From IMG/VR virus record IMGVR_UViG_3300035698_005219, positions 1-42,087 of that record: DNA of 42,087 nt; one strand, given 5' to 3'. The DNA is from a virus. Shown here in pieces: positions 31,692-39,278 of this stretch. The position numbers and the translations under genes are program-made. The notes beneath the pieces are model-generated. The model was not told the origin of the DNA and did no database searches. It worked only from the letters and a program-made list of their open reading frames with translations. Positions within the stretch are counted from its first letter, which is position 1. Every line of letters begins with the position of its first letter.

Positions 31692-31972
31692 ATGTTTAGT
31701 TTTTGTTTACAAGCAGACCATAGAGCGTCACAAAGCTCAAACTCTCCTGAACTTCTCCAAGATTCTCCGAGTATGAACCAAGCCATGCCGTCTTCCGTAT
31801 CGTTTTTACTCATTTTAATAACATCCCCAAGAAACTCTATCATTTGTCCTATGTTTGGATAGGCTGCACTACCTAAGCTTGGATTAGGACTAACCATTGA
31901 GTCGTTCCAAGTATATTTCTGTTCTGGTGTTGTTTCTAAATCCCACTGTTCCTCAGTTATGTGTTGTTTCAT
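31688..31972 (-). CDS. Hypothetical early protein
   Basis: A 94-residue acidic protein. NIGQMIEFLGDVIKMS in the middle and an apolar C-terminal helix (ELCDALWSACKQKLNI) resemble small phage proteins of unknown role with an IGQMIEFLGD segment. It is translationally coupled to the next gene by a 4-base overlap and is preceded by a hairpin. Confidence 0.6.
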   Translation of the reverse strand: MKQHITEEQWDLETTPEQKYTWNDSMVSPNPSLGSAAYPNIGQMIEFLGDVIKMSKNDTEDGMAWFILGESWRSSGEFELCDALWSACKQKLNI

Positions 31973-31987
31973 ATTTCTTTTAATAGG

Positions 31988-32011
31988 TGGCGGTTTTATT
32001 AGAGTCCGCCA
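31988..32011 (-). other. Intercistronic hairpin after Gly-rich gene
   Basis: TGGCGG (31988-31993) pairs with CCGCCA (32006-32011) around a 12-base loop, between the Gly/Ser-rich mini gene and the next minus gene. No T-tract is present on the minus side. Similar in placement to other gap hairpins in this genome. Confidence 0.5.
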
Positions 32012-32023
32012 ACTCTTTTAGGC

Positions 32024-32140
32024 TTATTTGCCTTTTGTACCAGTGCCTCCTCCACCACCACCAGAGCCACCATTGCCACTGTTGGATGAACCACCACTGT
32101 TACCGCCAGAACTACCACCACTACTACCTTTGCCACCCAT
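32024..32140 (-). CDS. Gly/Ser-rich mini protein
   Basis: A 38-residue protein, MGGKGSSGGSSGGNSGGSSN then more Gly and a TGTKGK end. A clear AGGAG lies 7 bases before the ATG, so it is very likely translated despite its low complexity. It lies immediately downstream of the large structured RNA on the same strand. Such Gly-rich peptides may be disordered linkers or host-targeting peptides; function unknown. Confidence 0.6.
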   Translation of the reverse strand: MGGKGSSGGSSGGNSGGSSNSGNGGSGGGGGGTGTKGK

Positions 32141-32184
32141 TGTCTTTCTCCTGTTTTATGGGATGTTCGTTTTGAACTTCCCTG

Positions 32185-32590
32185 TTTACAAACTCATTGT
32201 AGCAGGCAAGGATTTGCCGAGAGGCAGTCATTTCTCTGCCATGGAACACACTTTGTTTCCTCGTATAGTCACCTTGCATAGGAATTACCCATGTTTCTGT
32301 ATACGTTGGAAGAGCATGGAGACCCTATCGATTAGCGTCTACCTTTTCCGCCACTGCTACAATCAATTTACAAACTGGATAAGATGGATTAGCCCATGCG
32401 ATGATGTATAAAGAGAATGTACACCATCAACTAACCCACCATACCAGCAAGCAAAAACGTATGAGGAAAAATACTTGACTGGGGTGCGCTGCCAAGAGAA
32501 TCTGTCATGTACGGAATACAGAGACTTATCCCAGCATGCGCATTGATAGCTCTCATACTTGTCGTAGCAGCACACCTCAATCAATTATTT
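32185..32590 (-). ncRNA. Large structured RNA candidate
   Basis: No convincing gene fills 32141-32604. The minus-strand transcript can form: 11 continuous pairs 32430-32440 with 32383-32393, enclosing 32418-32428 with 32400-32410 (10 of 11 pairs, 7-base loop); a long-range perfect 10-bp helix, 32354-32363 with 32196-32205; inside it CCCTAT 32323-32328 with 32278-32283 and CATGG 32315-32319 with CCATG 32289-32293; 32552-32558 with 32459-32465; and small hairpins at 32223-32240 and 32205-32218. The G-U pairs only work on the minus strand. Ends are approximate. GOLLD, ROOL and HEARO are families to compare; none recognised. Confidence 0.65.
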
Positions 32591-32604
32591 ATACCTCTAT
32601 AATA

Positions 32605-32811
32605 TTATTCTCCTTGTTTTATTTCTTCAGCTAGCTGTTTCCATCTTATTACTCCAGCTTTTGGAATATTAACTCCATAAGTTCTTAATTTAAGAGCAGC
32701 GTTAGCTATTACCTGTGATGAAACATTAAATAGCTTTGCCAAGTCTGGAGTAGTTTTGCTTCGGTTTAATTCTTTTGCGATAACCTTGATTTGATCGTTT
32801 GTTAATTTCAT
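32605..32811 (-). CDS. Small helix-turn-helix protein
   Basis: A 68-residue protein. TTPDLAKLFNVSSQVIANAA at about 20-40 is a helix-turn-helix, with flanking helices. It resembles sigma-like or MerR-less small phage HTH proteins and probably binds DNA. It lies directly upstream of the structured RNA on the same strand, so the two are likely co-transcribed. Target unknown; the GGTTATnCCC sites are candidates. Confidence 0.7.
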   Translation of the reverse strand: MKLTNDQIKVIAKELNRSKTTPDLAKLFNVSSQVIANAALKLRTYGVNIPKAGVIRWKQLAEEIKQGE

Positions 32812-32815
32812 TTTT

Positions 32816-33301
32816 TTATTTTATTTCTAAATCCTCTAATTTAATATCTAATTTCTCAGCTATTTCAGCTTTTGTTAGAGTTACTTTAGTATCTTCAGTT
32901 CCTTTAATTGTATAACCATACCTTTGTAATTCTTCTTTTGTGTAAGAGGAACCAGTTGTATCTCTATCGCTACGGCTACTCAAAAATATAACCCTTCCAC
33001 AAATTCCTAGCACCTCTCTCTCCTCTCCATCTTCATCAATAACCACATCACCCTCTACTAGTGTGTCCCAAGACTTCTCTTCGTAGGCTAGATGACTCCA
33101 ATGTATACAGTTATAATTACTTTTATCACTATTCCAGAAAATGGGGTATCTGCTATCATCATCTTCTTTAATAGTAACAATATCTCCTGCCCTAACCATA
33201 TCATTATCATCCTCATACTCATACTCATCAACAACCACAAACTTTCTTGTTATATCTATTCCAAGCTCTTTTGCGTTCTTTCCACTTTCAAATGTTTTCA
33301 T
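32816..33301 (-). CDS. Hypothetical acidic early protein
   Basis: A 161-residue acidic protein. Two similar beta-type halves: RAGDIVTIKEDDDSRYPIFW (about 38-57) and LVEGDVVIDEDGEEREVLGI (about 82-101) then RVIFLSSRSD. It ends VTLTKAEIAEKLDIKLEDL, a helical tail. I have seen the 'GDVVVDEDG.EREVLGV' pattern in small phage proteins of unknown function. No enzyme motif. Confidence 0.6.
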   Translation of the reverse strand: MKTFESGKNAKELGIDITRKFVVVDEYEYEDDNDMVRAGDIVTIKEDDDSRYPIFWNSDKSNYNCIHWSHLAYEEKSWDTLVEGDVVIDEDGEEREVLGICGRVIFLSSRSDRDTTGSSYTKEELQRYGYTIKGTEDTKVTLTKAEIAEKLDIKLEDLEIK

Positions 33302-33310
33302 AGTTTTTAG

Positions 33311-33697
33311 TTAATAATTAAAATAATTAGTGCTTTTTTTTATTTCTTCAAATTCGGTAAAATATTTATCTGCTTTTTCAAGTTGCATTTCTTTAAATTG
33401 TTTCCACAATTCCAACTCTTCTTCAAGCTTTTTTATTTTGTCGTCAAAATGTTTTTCAACTTCTTTTTTGTTATATGCTACATTAAAATTTGAAATACAG
33501 TTCCAAAAATCGCTGCAATTACCGACAATATCCTTAACAAATATTTCGTATGAAATAAATTTACTAGACGAATCACATTCTTCTTTTTTTAATTCCTCAA
33601 TTTTAGGCATTGGAATATTATAATCGGATACTGTCCTAAATTCTCCAAATCTACCTTTATTTAAGTCATAAACTATTTTTCCAATATCTTTTTTCAT
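33311..33697 (-). CDS. Hypothetical coiled-coil early protein
   Basis: A 128-residue protein. The C-terminal half (about 75-120) is a strong coiled coil (KEVEKHFDDKIKKLEEELEL); the N-terminal half is mixed alpha/beta with SDFWNCISNFN. It overlaps the upstream gene's stop by 4 bases. Function unknown; oligomerisation likely. Confidence 0.6.
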   Translation of the reverse strand: MKKDIGKIVYDLNKGRFGEFRTVSDYNIPMPKIEELKKEECDSSSKFISYEIFVKDIVGNCSDFWNCISNFNVAYNKKEVEKHFDDKIKKLEEELELWKQFKEMQLEKADKYFTEFEEIKKSTNYFNY

Positions 33698-34167
33698 ATT
33701 ATTTTATTATGGCAAACCCATTTCCATGAGTTCCCCTTTTTTAATTCACTTATTACCCATAGAGTTGAACATCTAGCCGAGAAAGCACACTCATCAGTTA
33801 CGTCAGGATTCCATCTAGAATTTATCTGAAATAATCCTCTATCTCTTTTATCAACTGTACCCCTAACGTCTGGTCGCATAGAACTTTCACACATCGCTAG
33901 AGCTAATAGATATTCAGTCCGTTCACCTCCAAGTTCTCTGATAATATCTTCTGGTGTTTCTTCCCCACACTCTACACTATCTAAACCACATAGCTCTTGT
34001 GCATTAGCAGGTCGCACAAGGCTCAAATTAGCCGTATGGAGAGTTTTAACTGTAAAGTTGATAAATACTCCTGCTATCAATATTGCTATCACTACAAGCC
34101 CCATAACAGTAATCCAGCTGGTTTTTATTTCTCGTCTCATTGGGGTTGGTTTATAAAATTTATTCAT
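33694..34167 (-). CDS. Membrane-anchored lysozyme-like (SLT) protein
   Basis: A 157-residue protein. A transmembrane helix or signal anchor at 19-38 (WITVMGLVVIAILIAGVFIN) precedes a small lysozyme/transglycosylase fold: catalytic Glu94 in LALAMCESSMRP, then RGLFQINSRWNP (110-121) and AFSARCSTLWVISEL. It should cleave peptidoglycan glycan strands outside the membrane. Unusually for a lysis enzyme it is on the early strand among replication genes, so entry, exclusion or surface remodelling are alternatives. It overlaps both neighbours by 4 bases. Confidence 0.8.
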   Translation of the reverse strand: MNKFYKPTPMRREIKTSWITVMGLVVIAILIAGVFINFTVKTLHTANLSLVRPANAQELCGLDSVECGEETPEDIIRELGGERTEYLLALAMCESSMRPDVRGTVDKRDRGLFQINSRWNPDVTDECAFSARCSTLWVISELKKGNSWKWVCHNKII

Positions 34168-34409
34168 ATTATATATTTATCCTCTAATTCCTTTTTAATC
34201 TTACCAGCCCTTAGCATTCTGTCTTCCGACAAGCTAAGTGCTTCTTCCAAGTTCTTTTTAGCCTTAAGATTATCCGGGCTAAGGTTCTCGATAGAAATTT
34301 TATTGACCTCTTCTTTAAGTCTGGTAGTTATTCCGGCTTCAGTGTTAAATACTGTAAACGCCATTTGCCAGAGTAGTAAATCAGTTACCTTGTTATCTTT
34401 AATGCTCAT
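34164..34409 (-). CDS. Small helical early protein
   Basis: An 81-residue, highly helical and charged protein (TTRLKEEVNKISIENL, KAKKNLEEALSLSEDRML). It is coupled by 4-base overlaps to the mini SF3 ATPase gene upstream and the lysozyme-like gene downstream. No family recognised. Confidence 0.6.
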   Translation of the reverse strand: MSIKDNKVTDLLLWQMAFTVFNTEAGITTRLKEEVNKISIENLSPDNLKAKKNLEEALSLSEDRMLRAGKIKKELEDKYII

Positions 34410-34792
34410 ACTAATTTGTTTATATTAAATACTTTTAATCTCATCGCCTTTGTCGGCTTCCAGCCCTTTGGTAATTCACAAGTAGTGAAGACAAAGTCAC
34501 ATTGCACGGATTTTATAATTGGTTTTTTATATTTTACATCCATTACCATTTTTTCTCCGCTAACAAGAGATTTCCATTTATCAGTTTTAAATAATTTAAA
34601 GTCATTTAAACCTAATTCGGTCACGTTAATATATGGCCTAAGGAGCATAACTAATACAAATCTACTTTTGATAATCTCCGGCAAAGAAAAACAAGATTGC
34701 TCTCCCTGAAAATATCTCATAAAAGACTTTATCAAAGTAGTTTTTCCACAACCACCTTCTCCTACTAATATAATTGCATTATTCATCTCCAA
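34406..34792 (-). CDS. Mini SF3-type ATPase
   Basis: A 128-residue P-loop protein. Walker A GEGGCGKT (11-18). The C-terminal half, SLVSGEKMVMDVKYKK then CDFVFTTCELPKGWKP, parallels ALITGDPVTADRKF and KYLFASNEMPKFD of the full SF3 helicase at 37209-38570 in the same order. It is therefore a minimal SF3/D5-like core without the N-terminal primase-associated domain. It overlaps the exonuclease gene by 14 bases. It may be a divergent paralogue that regulates or assists the helicase. Confidence 0.7.
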   Translation of the reverse strand: MEMNNAIILVGEGGCGKTTLIKSFMRYFQGEQSCFSLPEIIKSRFVLVMLLRPYINVTELGLNDFKLFKTDKWKSLVSGEKMVMDVKYKKPIIKSVQCDFVFTTCELPKGWKPTKAMRLKVFNINKLV

Positions 34793-35585
34793 TTGTTAGT
34801 GAATTAGACCAAGATAAATTTTGTGGTAGGAACTTGGTTTCCGTTAAGATGTCCGAAATATGCTTTTGCATATTCTTATACTCGTCCATGACCCTAGCTC
34901 TATCTAATTTAAATGTTTGAACTTTATATACCGGCCCAGTATTTTCTACAGCTAAATGTCTATATTCAATTTCCTTAATCTGTGGAAAGTTCTGTCGGAC
35001 TAAATAATCATACATTGCCATCTGCCGATAATAACCATAATCTTCACAGGCATAAGCATACTTACGAGGATCAATGCTCTTAGTAGTTTTAAGATCAACG
35101 ATGATTGCCTTACTACAGCCGATGTGTAAGAAGTCCAGCATGCCAGCATAACCCTGCCAGCGATTAAAGTTTGTGCCAGGATCAATCTCTACCGATAGTG
35201 CCACCTGTCGCTGATAATGCTTCAAATCCTCATAACACTCTTGCGTTTGGACCGAGTTAGCCATATTTATAACAACGTCCATTTGCGCATCAGTTATAAA
35301 TTCCAACTCATCGACATGATTCTTCTGATATTCGTACTCACTTGGATTGTCTTTTTTTAAAACCTTTACTTGATACTTCTTATTGAATTCCGTGATGCCC
35401 TCGGTTAGCAGGGTATCGACCCTACTACCGAGTTTCATTGACGCAGATGGAACAAACTCAATCTCATGCTTAATATGCTTTTTCTTGAAATATGCTTTAT
35501 CCAATAGAAAGTCCCCAATCTTTGAGTTCGTTATATAATTAAACTCTCCCGAGAAGTAATTATCTTTAGTCAATAGTTTGTTCAT
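34779..35585 (-). CDS. PD-(D/E)XK exonuclease (RecB/Cas4/RecE-like)
   Basis: A 268-residue nuclease. MKLGSRVDTLL (about 50-60) is the first conserved motif of this family; GMLDF (Asp151), VDLKTT (Asp164, Lys166) supply the PD-D-x-K metal site, and YGYYRQMAMYDYL (about 183-195) is the Q..Y motif. It probably degrades DNA ends for recombination, paired with the SSB-like protein next to it. The 20-base gap and overlap with the mini ATPase suggest one operon. Confidence 0.85.
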   Translation of the reverse strand: MNKLLTKDNYFSGEFNYITNSKIGDFLLDKAYFKKKHIKHEIEFVPSASMKLGSRVDTLLTEGITEFNKKYQVKVLKKDNPSEYEYQKNHVDELEFITDAQMDVVINMANSVQTQECYEDLKHYQRQVALSVEIDPGTNFNRWQGYAGMLDFLHIGCSKAIIVDLKTTKSIDPRKYAYACEDYGYYRQMAMYDYLVRQNFPQIKEIEYRHLAVENTGPVYKVQTFKLDRARVMDEYKNMQKHISDILTETKFLPQNLSWSNSLTIGDE

Positions 35586-35604
35586 CTGACAAGTAGATTA
35601 TTAT

Positions 35605-36384
35605 TTATATATCCATTAGAGCCTCGACGTTTTTAACTTCGTCAATGACCTCCTGCTTTTCTTCGCCATCGCCCTTGCTTTCTCTAGCGTCAAAGAACTT
35701 TTGCATATCCTCTTGAACCTCAATCACCTTAGCAATATCCTTAACTACTCCAACATTCTCATACTCTACTACATGGTAGCTGAATCCAGCACCTTTCTTT
35801 TTAGCAATGCTAAACGCTGTAGTGTGTGCGCTAATGCTATCATCGGAACCAAATGTCTTCATATAATCCCATAAGTTACTTCGTCCGTCGCCCTTAACCC
35901 TAAGTTTTATAACTTGTCCATCATCAAGCATTACATAAGCAACTGCAAATAAAGTGTACTTATCTTTATATTCAACTTTCAATTCATTATATGAACCAGC
36001 CCACATCAACTCTTGATTAGAGTTAAGCTCAATCTTGGTATCACCAAATGAAAGGAACTCATAAGATGACCAGAAAGGTGTTGTATCTGAAGCACTCCAT
36101 TTCTTCTGCACCTTATACATAATCTTTAGAACTGTACCGTTGAACTTTGTTTCCCAAGGCTCTTCAACAAATTCTTTTGCGTCGTTTAGGATTGTCTTTA
36201 AAAACTCAGCCTTGCCAAGTACTTCAAGATTTTCTCCGTCCACTTCTTTCTCAATCTTTTGATTGCTTACTTTAATAATTGGGATAAAGTTTGAATCCCC
36301 TCCAGAATTTTCTCCACTCATCTCCCTCATCTTCTCAATGTTTGATACACCGGCTTCAGGTGTTGTTGCCACTTCTTTTGCCAT
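35605..36384 (-). CDS. Putative ssDNA-binding / recombination partner protein
   Basis: A 259-residue protein beside the exonuclease. The core (about 40-210) is beta-rich with aromatic residues (FWSSYEFLSFGDTKIELN, YTLFAVAYVMLDDGQVIKLR), as in OB-type ssDNA-binding proteins. The C-terminal tail is acidic (EEKQEVIDEVKNVEALMDI), the usual partner-binding tail of SSBs. No classical SSB or RecT motif is visible, so this rests on context and composition. The start lacks a Shine-Dalgarno. Confidence 0.5.
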   Translation of the reverse strand: MAKEVATTPEAGVSNIEKMREMSGENSGGDSNFIPIIKVSNQKIEKEVDGENLEVLGKAEFLKTILNDAKEFVEEPWETKFNGTVLKIMYKVQKKWSASDTTPFWSSYEFLSFGDTKIELNSNQELMWAGSYNELKVEYKDKYTLFAVAYVMLDDGQVIKLRVKGDGRSNLWDYMKTFGSDDSISAHTTAFSIAKKKGAGFSYHVVEYENVGVVKDIAKVIEVQEDMQKFFDARESKGDGEEKQEVIDEVKNVEALMDI

Positions 36385-36400
36385 CTTTGTTTTTATTTAT

Positions 36401-36625
36401 TTATTCTTCAAATTCTAATAAGTCGACTCCGATTGAATCCTTGACTGCTAGATATGTTTTTAGCCTGCCGTTAAGAATACCCTGTTCATCTGCTCGGCAG
36501 ATATGGAGTAAGCCCTGAAGTGAAATACCGGTTATTCCTGATAGCTTAGCCCAAGTCATATTCTTATTACTCTTCTTGAAGATCGTCAATGGATTCTTCA
36601 TGTTGAATTGCGTTTTCTTTGTCAT
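36401..36625 (-). CDS. XRE-type helix-turn-helix regulator
   Basis: A 74-residue protein. NMTWAKLSGITGISLQGLLH (about 22-41) is a Cro/CI-like helix-turn-helix, followed by ILNGRLKTYLAVKDSIGVDL, the dimer-type tail of small XRE regulators. It sits between SSB-like and CHC2-like genes, with a TTGACA and DnaA-box-like element just upstream. It is a strong candidate for the regulator that binds the operator-like repeats at 105-220 and 41775. Confidence 0.75.
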   Translation of the reverse strand: MTKKTQFNMKNPLTIFKKSNKNMTWAKLSGITGISLQGLLHICRADEQGILNGRLKTYLAVKDSIGVDLLEFEE

Positions 36626-36671
36626 TACTTTCTTTAATTTGTTATGTCCTTAGCTTACTCTCATTACATAT

Positions 36672-36690
36672 AGTTGTCAATTGTGGATAA
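36672..36690. promoter_or_regulatory. DnaA-box-like site fused to a -35 element
   Basis: AGTTGTCAA (36672-36680) is directly followed, after one base, by TGTGGATAA (36682-36690), the reverse of TTATCCACA. On the minus strand this gives TTGACA as a -35 for the XRE gene, although no good -10 follows. AGTTGTCAA also lies near the DnaA box in the origin region (41074-41082). Confidence 0.5.
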
Positions 36691-36697
36691 CTATTGC

Positions 36698-37264
36698 CTA
36701 TAACATCTCACTTAATTCCTTACAGGCTGTAGATATATCGCAGTCATTTAACCTCATATATAAATCTATCACCGAGCCACCCTCATTGGCTCCAAAATCC
36801 CACCAGCGGTTGTTGTTTATGAACCACACTAGACTCGGTCTGGTTTCCTCACGAAACGGTGAAGCGTAGAACCACCGATTCGGAGCCATATTCGCCGGCC
36901 GATTCGGCATAACCATTTCAATTGGCACCGTTCGGATTAAGTCAAAGTCAAATGAATTATCTTTAGTTATCTCACCTCGCGACTTCTTTCGTAGGAACGC
37001 AAACTTTTTAATATTCTTAGCTACCATTTCAATTTCCTCACCGATAATATCCAACAGCATGGCGTTATCTTTGTTGCGCCATTGCCTAGCTTCAGCCTTC
37101 TTCTCAATCAGTCTTGCCATAGCGTGCCGGAAATATAATAACTTTACGTCCGCCATACCTTCAACCTCCCTCTGGTCAAAGTCATCAATAGTTACCCGAG
37201 GCTTCTGTCTATAGTTCGAGTAGGGCAGATTGGGTTTTTGTGTCTGTTCCTTGCTCATACTCAT
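36698..37264 (-). CDS. CHC2-like primase-associated protein lacking zinc residues
   Basis: A 188-residue protein. The C-terminal 65 residues (NRWFYASPFREETRPSLVWF, then WWDFGANEGGSVIDLYMRLN and ISTACKELSEML) follow the CHC2 primase zinc-finger fold pattern (SPFh.E..PS, DFG..GG.vi.l), but the metal-binding Cys/His are absent. The N-terminal part is helical and Lys-rich. It overlaps the SF3 helicase gene by 56 bases, so the two probably act together in priming. A second Met lies at residue 3. Confidence 0.7.
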   Translation of the reverse strand: MSMSKEQTQKPNLPYSNYRQKPRVTIDDFDQREVEGMADVKLLYFRHAMARLIEKKAEARQWRNKDNAMLLDIIGEEIEMVAKNIKKFAFLRKKSRGEITKDNSFDFDLIRTVPIEMVMPNRPANMAPNRWFYASPFREETRPSLVWFINNNRWWDFGANEGGSVIDLYMRLNDCDISTACKELSEML

Positions 37265-38570
37265 CTGTTTTAATGTTTAAGTTCTTGCCCCACGCCCTGT
37301 TACCAGTTTCGGGGATAATTCTTCTTGACTGCTTAACGTTCGGCATTGCTGAAATCTCCTTATGAAATCGGATTGAATTACACGACTGCTTTCCATTGAC
37401 CTCGCACCACTCTTTATATTCTTCATATAGTTGAGCGTTAGATATAAACCCTGTTTCATCAATCTCATACTCCGTACTAACAAATCTAACCACGCTAGAT
37501 ACTTCTGCTTCAAATTCTGCCAACTCATCTTTCATGGCTTGTGGACGAGAAAAAACATAATCATTTTTAACTAACCTTTTCGCCCCCTCGATTGCCCACG
37601 CCACAATCCCTGGCATTTCAGTTTTCAATTTAGTGGTTAATCCCTTGTCTGCTTCTTCGTCAGAAAACTCCCGATAAAAAGGGATAATTTTTATACGTCG
37701 TTTTAGCCCATGATTAAGCCGATCAAACTTTGGCATTTCATTTGAAGCAAACAAATATTTTGTTCTTGGCTGAAAACTAATCATAGACTGAAACTTCCTA
37801 TCAGCCGTAACGGGATCACCAGTTATCAAAGCCTTGAAAACATCACTCTTCATGTGTTTACTTTCTTCTTCATTGGATATGTTTAGCTTCTTGCCAATAA
37901 GCCCCGCCATAGCAAACGACTTAGTAGTCAAGGTTTGAATACTCATACTTGAGCAAAACTTCTGCCCAATCATATCAAGCAATACATTTATCAATACACT
38001 TTTTCCGTTACTACCAGTACCAGTAAGAAAAAATGCACCAGTAGCCTTAAGTGAATCCATTATAAAAAACCCAAACATCTCTTGTAACAACTCAATTAAG
38101 TCCTCGTCGGTTTCGCCAGTTTCTTTATAAACTATGGTTGACCGTAAGTACTTATAAAATAGTGGTATCTCAAAGTTTTCTATCTCGTCGTGTGCGTACG
38201 GAATACTATAAACCACCAGCTTATCTCTTGTTGTCGGGCTAATCTTAAAAGTATCAGTATCAAAATAACAATCCCCAAAGGCAAACTTACTTTTTTCATA
38301 ATCAAGAAACTTCCTATCCTTAAATATCATACGCTTTAACTGATAAATAAGATCCCTGACTACACTTTCAGTCAACTGAATTTCTGGATAGCGGTTGATA
38401 ACAAAATTATGGACTTTGTCGTGCATATCAATTATCGACATCTCTTTATAGTAATAATTTTCCCACAAATAAAAGTTATCATACTCGCGACAATATGCGA
38501 GGTCGGTTGATAGTGGCGGGGTATTTAATAACTCCGTTACTACTTCATGATTTTTAATTGCTTTTGCCAT
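37209..38570 (-). CDS. SF3 primase-helicase (D5-like)
   Basis: A 453-residue replicative helicase. N-terminal D5_N-like helical part; Walker A GTGSNGKS (184-191); Walker B-type LNISNEEES (229-237); ALITGDPVTADRKF (247-260); motif C KYLFASNEMP (271-280); arginine-rich HGLKRRIKIIPF after it. The C-terminus adds a winged-helix-like region (LYEEYKEWCEVNG). No separate primase catalytic domain is present in it. It should open the origin as a ring helicase. It is the main replication gene and overlaps both neighbours. Confidence 0.9.
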   Translation of the reverse strand: MAKAIKNHEVVTELLNTPPLSTDLAYCREYDNFYLWENYYYKEMSIIDMHDKVHNFVINRYPEIQLTESVVRDLIYQLKRMIFKDRKFLDYEKSKFAFGDCYFDTDTFKISPTTRDKLVVYSIPYAHDEIENFEIPLFYKYLRSTIVYKETGETDEDLIELLQEMFGFFIMDSLKATGAFFLTGTGSNGKSVLINVLLDMIGQKFCSSMSIQTLTTKSFAMAGLIGKKLNISNEEESKHMKSDVFKALITGDPVTADRKFQSMISFQPRTKYLFASNEMPKFDRLNHGLKRRIKIIPFYREFSDEEADKGLTTKLKTEMPGIVAWAIEGAKRLVKNDYVFSRPQAMKDELAEFEAEVSSVVRFVSTEYEIDETGFISNAQLYEEYKEWCEVNGKQSCNSIRFHKEISAMPNVKQSRRIIPETGNRAWGKNLNIKTDEYEQGTDTKTQSALLEL

Positions 38571-38730
38571 GTTTGGTTAGATACTTTTTTACTGCCTCAA
38601 ACTCTAAACGATGAGCACAATCCTTGCAAATATCTGTGCGCTTGCTAGTCCCATAACCCATATACCCAATAAAAAACTTATAAAACTGCCAACCGTGTTT
38701 GACTTCATTGCACTTTATGCAAATATACAT
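38554..38730 (-). CDS. Small zinc-finger protein
   Basis: A 58-residue protein. CIKCNE (4-9) and CKDCAH (35-40) form a CxxC...CxxC zinc site around GWQFYKFFIGYMGYG. It overlaps the SF3 helicase start by 17 bases, which argues for coupled translation. It lies just downstream of a minus-strand terminator, so its expression may be attenuated. Confidence 0.55.
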   Translation of the reverse strand: MYICIKCNEVKHGWQFYKFFIGYMGYGTSKRTDICKDCAHRLEFEAVKKYLTKHGKSN

Positions 38731-38756
38731 ACCTTTTTATTTAAAAATTTAGATAC

Positions 38757-38818
38757 AAAAAACCGCCAATGAAATGAGGGCTTGTCTGAGGCATAGCCCC
38801 ACGCTCATTCATTGACGG
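38757..38818 (-). terminator. Rho-independent terminator / attenuator upstream of replication genes
   Basis: Minus-strand stem 38808-38818 with 38763-38773 (CCGTCAATGA with TCATTGGCGG, one U-G pair), inner GGGCT/AGCCC, followed by six T (38757-38762). It separates the genes above 38916 from the primase-helicase operon. It could terminate the upstream transcript or regulate read-through into replication genes. Confidence 0.75.
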
Positions 38819-38915
38819 ATTTATATATTTAAGCTGATGTAACATAACTGACAAGCTAGTTATTTAAGTTACTTTATAGTAGCAAATAGGTGGGAGGCCT
38901 GTCAAAGCCTTTTGC

Positions 38916-39278
38916 TCACAGCTTATCCACCGCCCCGTGTAGAGGCTTTACCCCATTGTCTGGTGGCGTTGGCGTTGCATACTTAATCGGCTTCGGATTT
39001 TTGGGAATTGGTCGCAAGTTACGGATAATTATGTTAGCTTTTTTATCCAGCCAAATCAACTTATCTTTAATTTCGCCCATCTCGCTTGCTATTGAAGCGG
39101 AAAAAATATCTTTTTCAAATACAATATCAAACCTGTAAATTGATTGATAAACAAAATCAGGGATCACGGCGTCGATCTGATATGTACCCTGCAGGCTGTT
39201 GCCAGTTTCTTGTAGAACAAAATCAAGGTCAAGCCCGAAAGGGAATTGACCTAATATATCGTTAGTCGTTAGCATCAT
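38916..39278 (-). CDS. Hypothetical early protein
   Basis: A 120-residue protein starting MMLTTNDILGQFPFGLDLDF. A beta-rich N-terminal two thirds (YQIDAVIPDFVYQSIYRFDI) is followed by a helical segment and a Pro/Lys-rich tail (IPKNPKPIKYATPTPPD). Not recognised. It overlaps the upstream zinc-ribbon gene by 17 bases. A 185-base leader-like gap with the terminator follows it. Confidence 0.6.
   Translation of the reverse strand: MMLTTNDILGQFPFGLDLDFVLQETGNSLQGTYQIDAVIPDFVYQSIYRFDIVFEKDIFSASIASEMGEIKDKLIWLDKKANIIIRNLRPIPKNPKPIKYATPTPPDNGVKPLHGAVDKL

Noticed and set aside
32028-32411. Pro-rich plus-strand reading frame
   Set aside because: It is the antisense of the Gly/Ser-rich mini gene plus the structured RNA; its composition is an artefact of GGN codons on the other strand.
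32363-32584. 73-codon minus-strand reading frame in the RNA region
   Set aside because: TTG start without ribosome site, Cys/Tyr/Trp-rich and unlike a folded protein; strong RNA pairing explains the region better.
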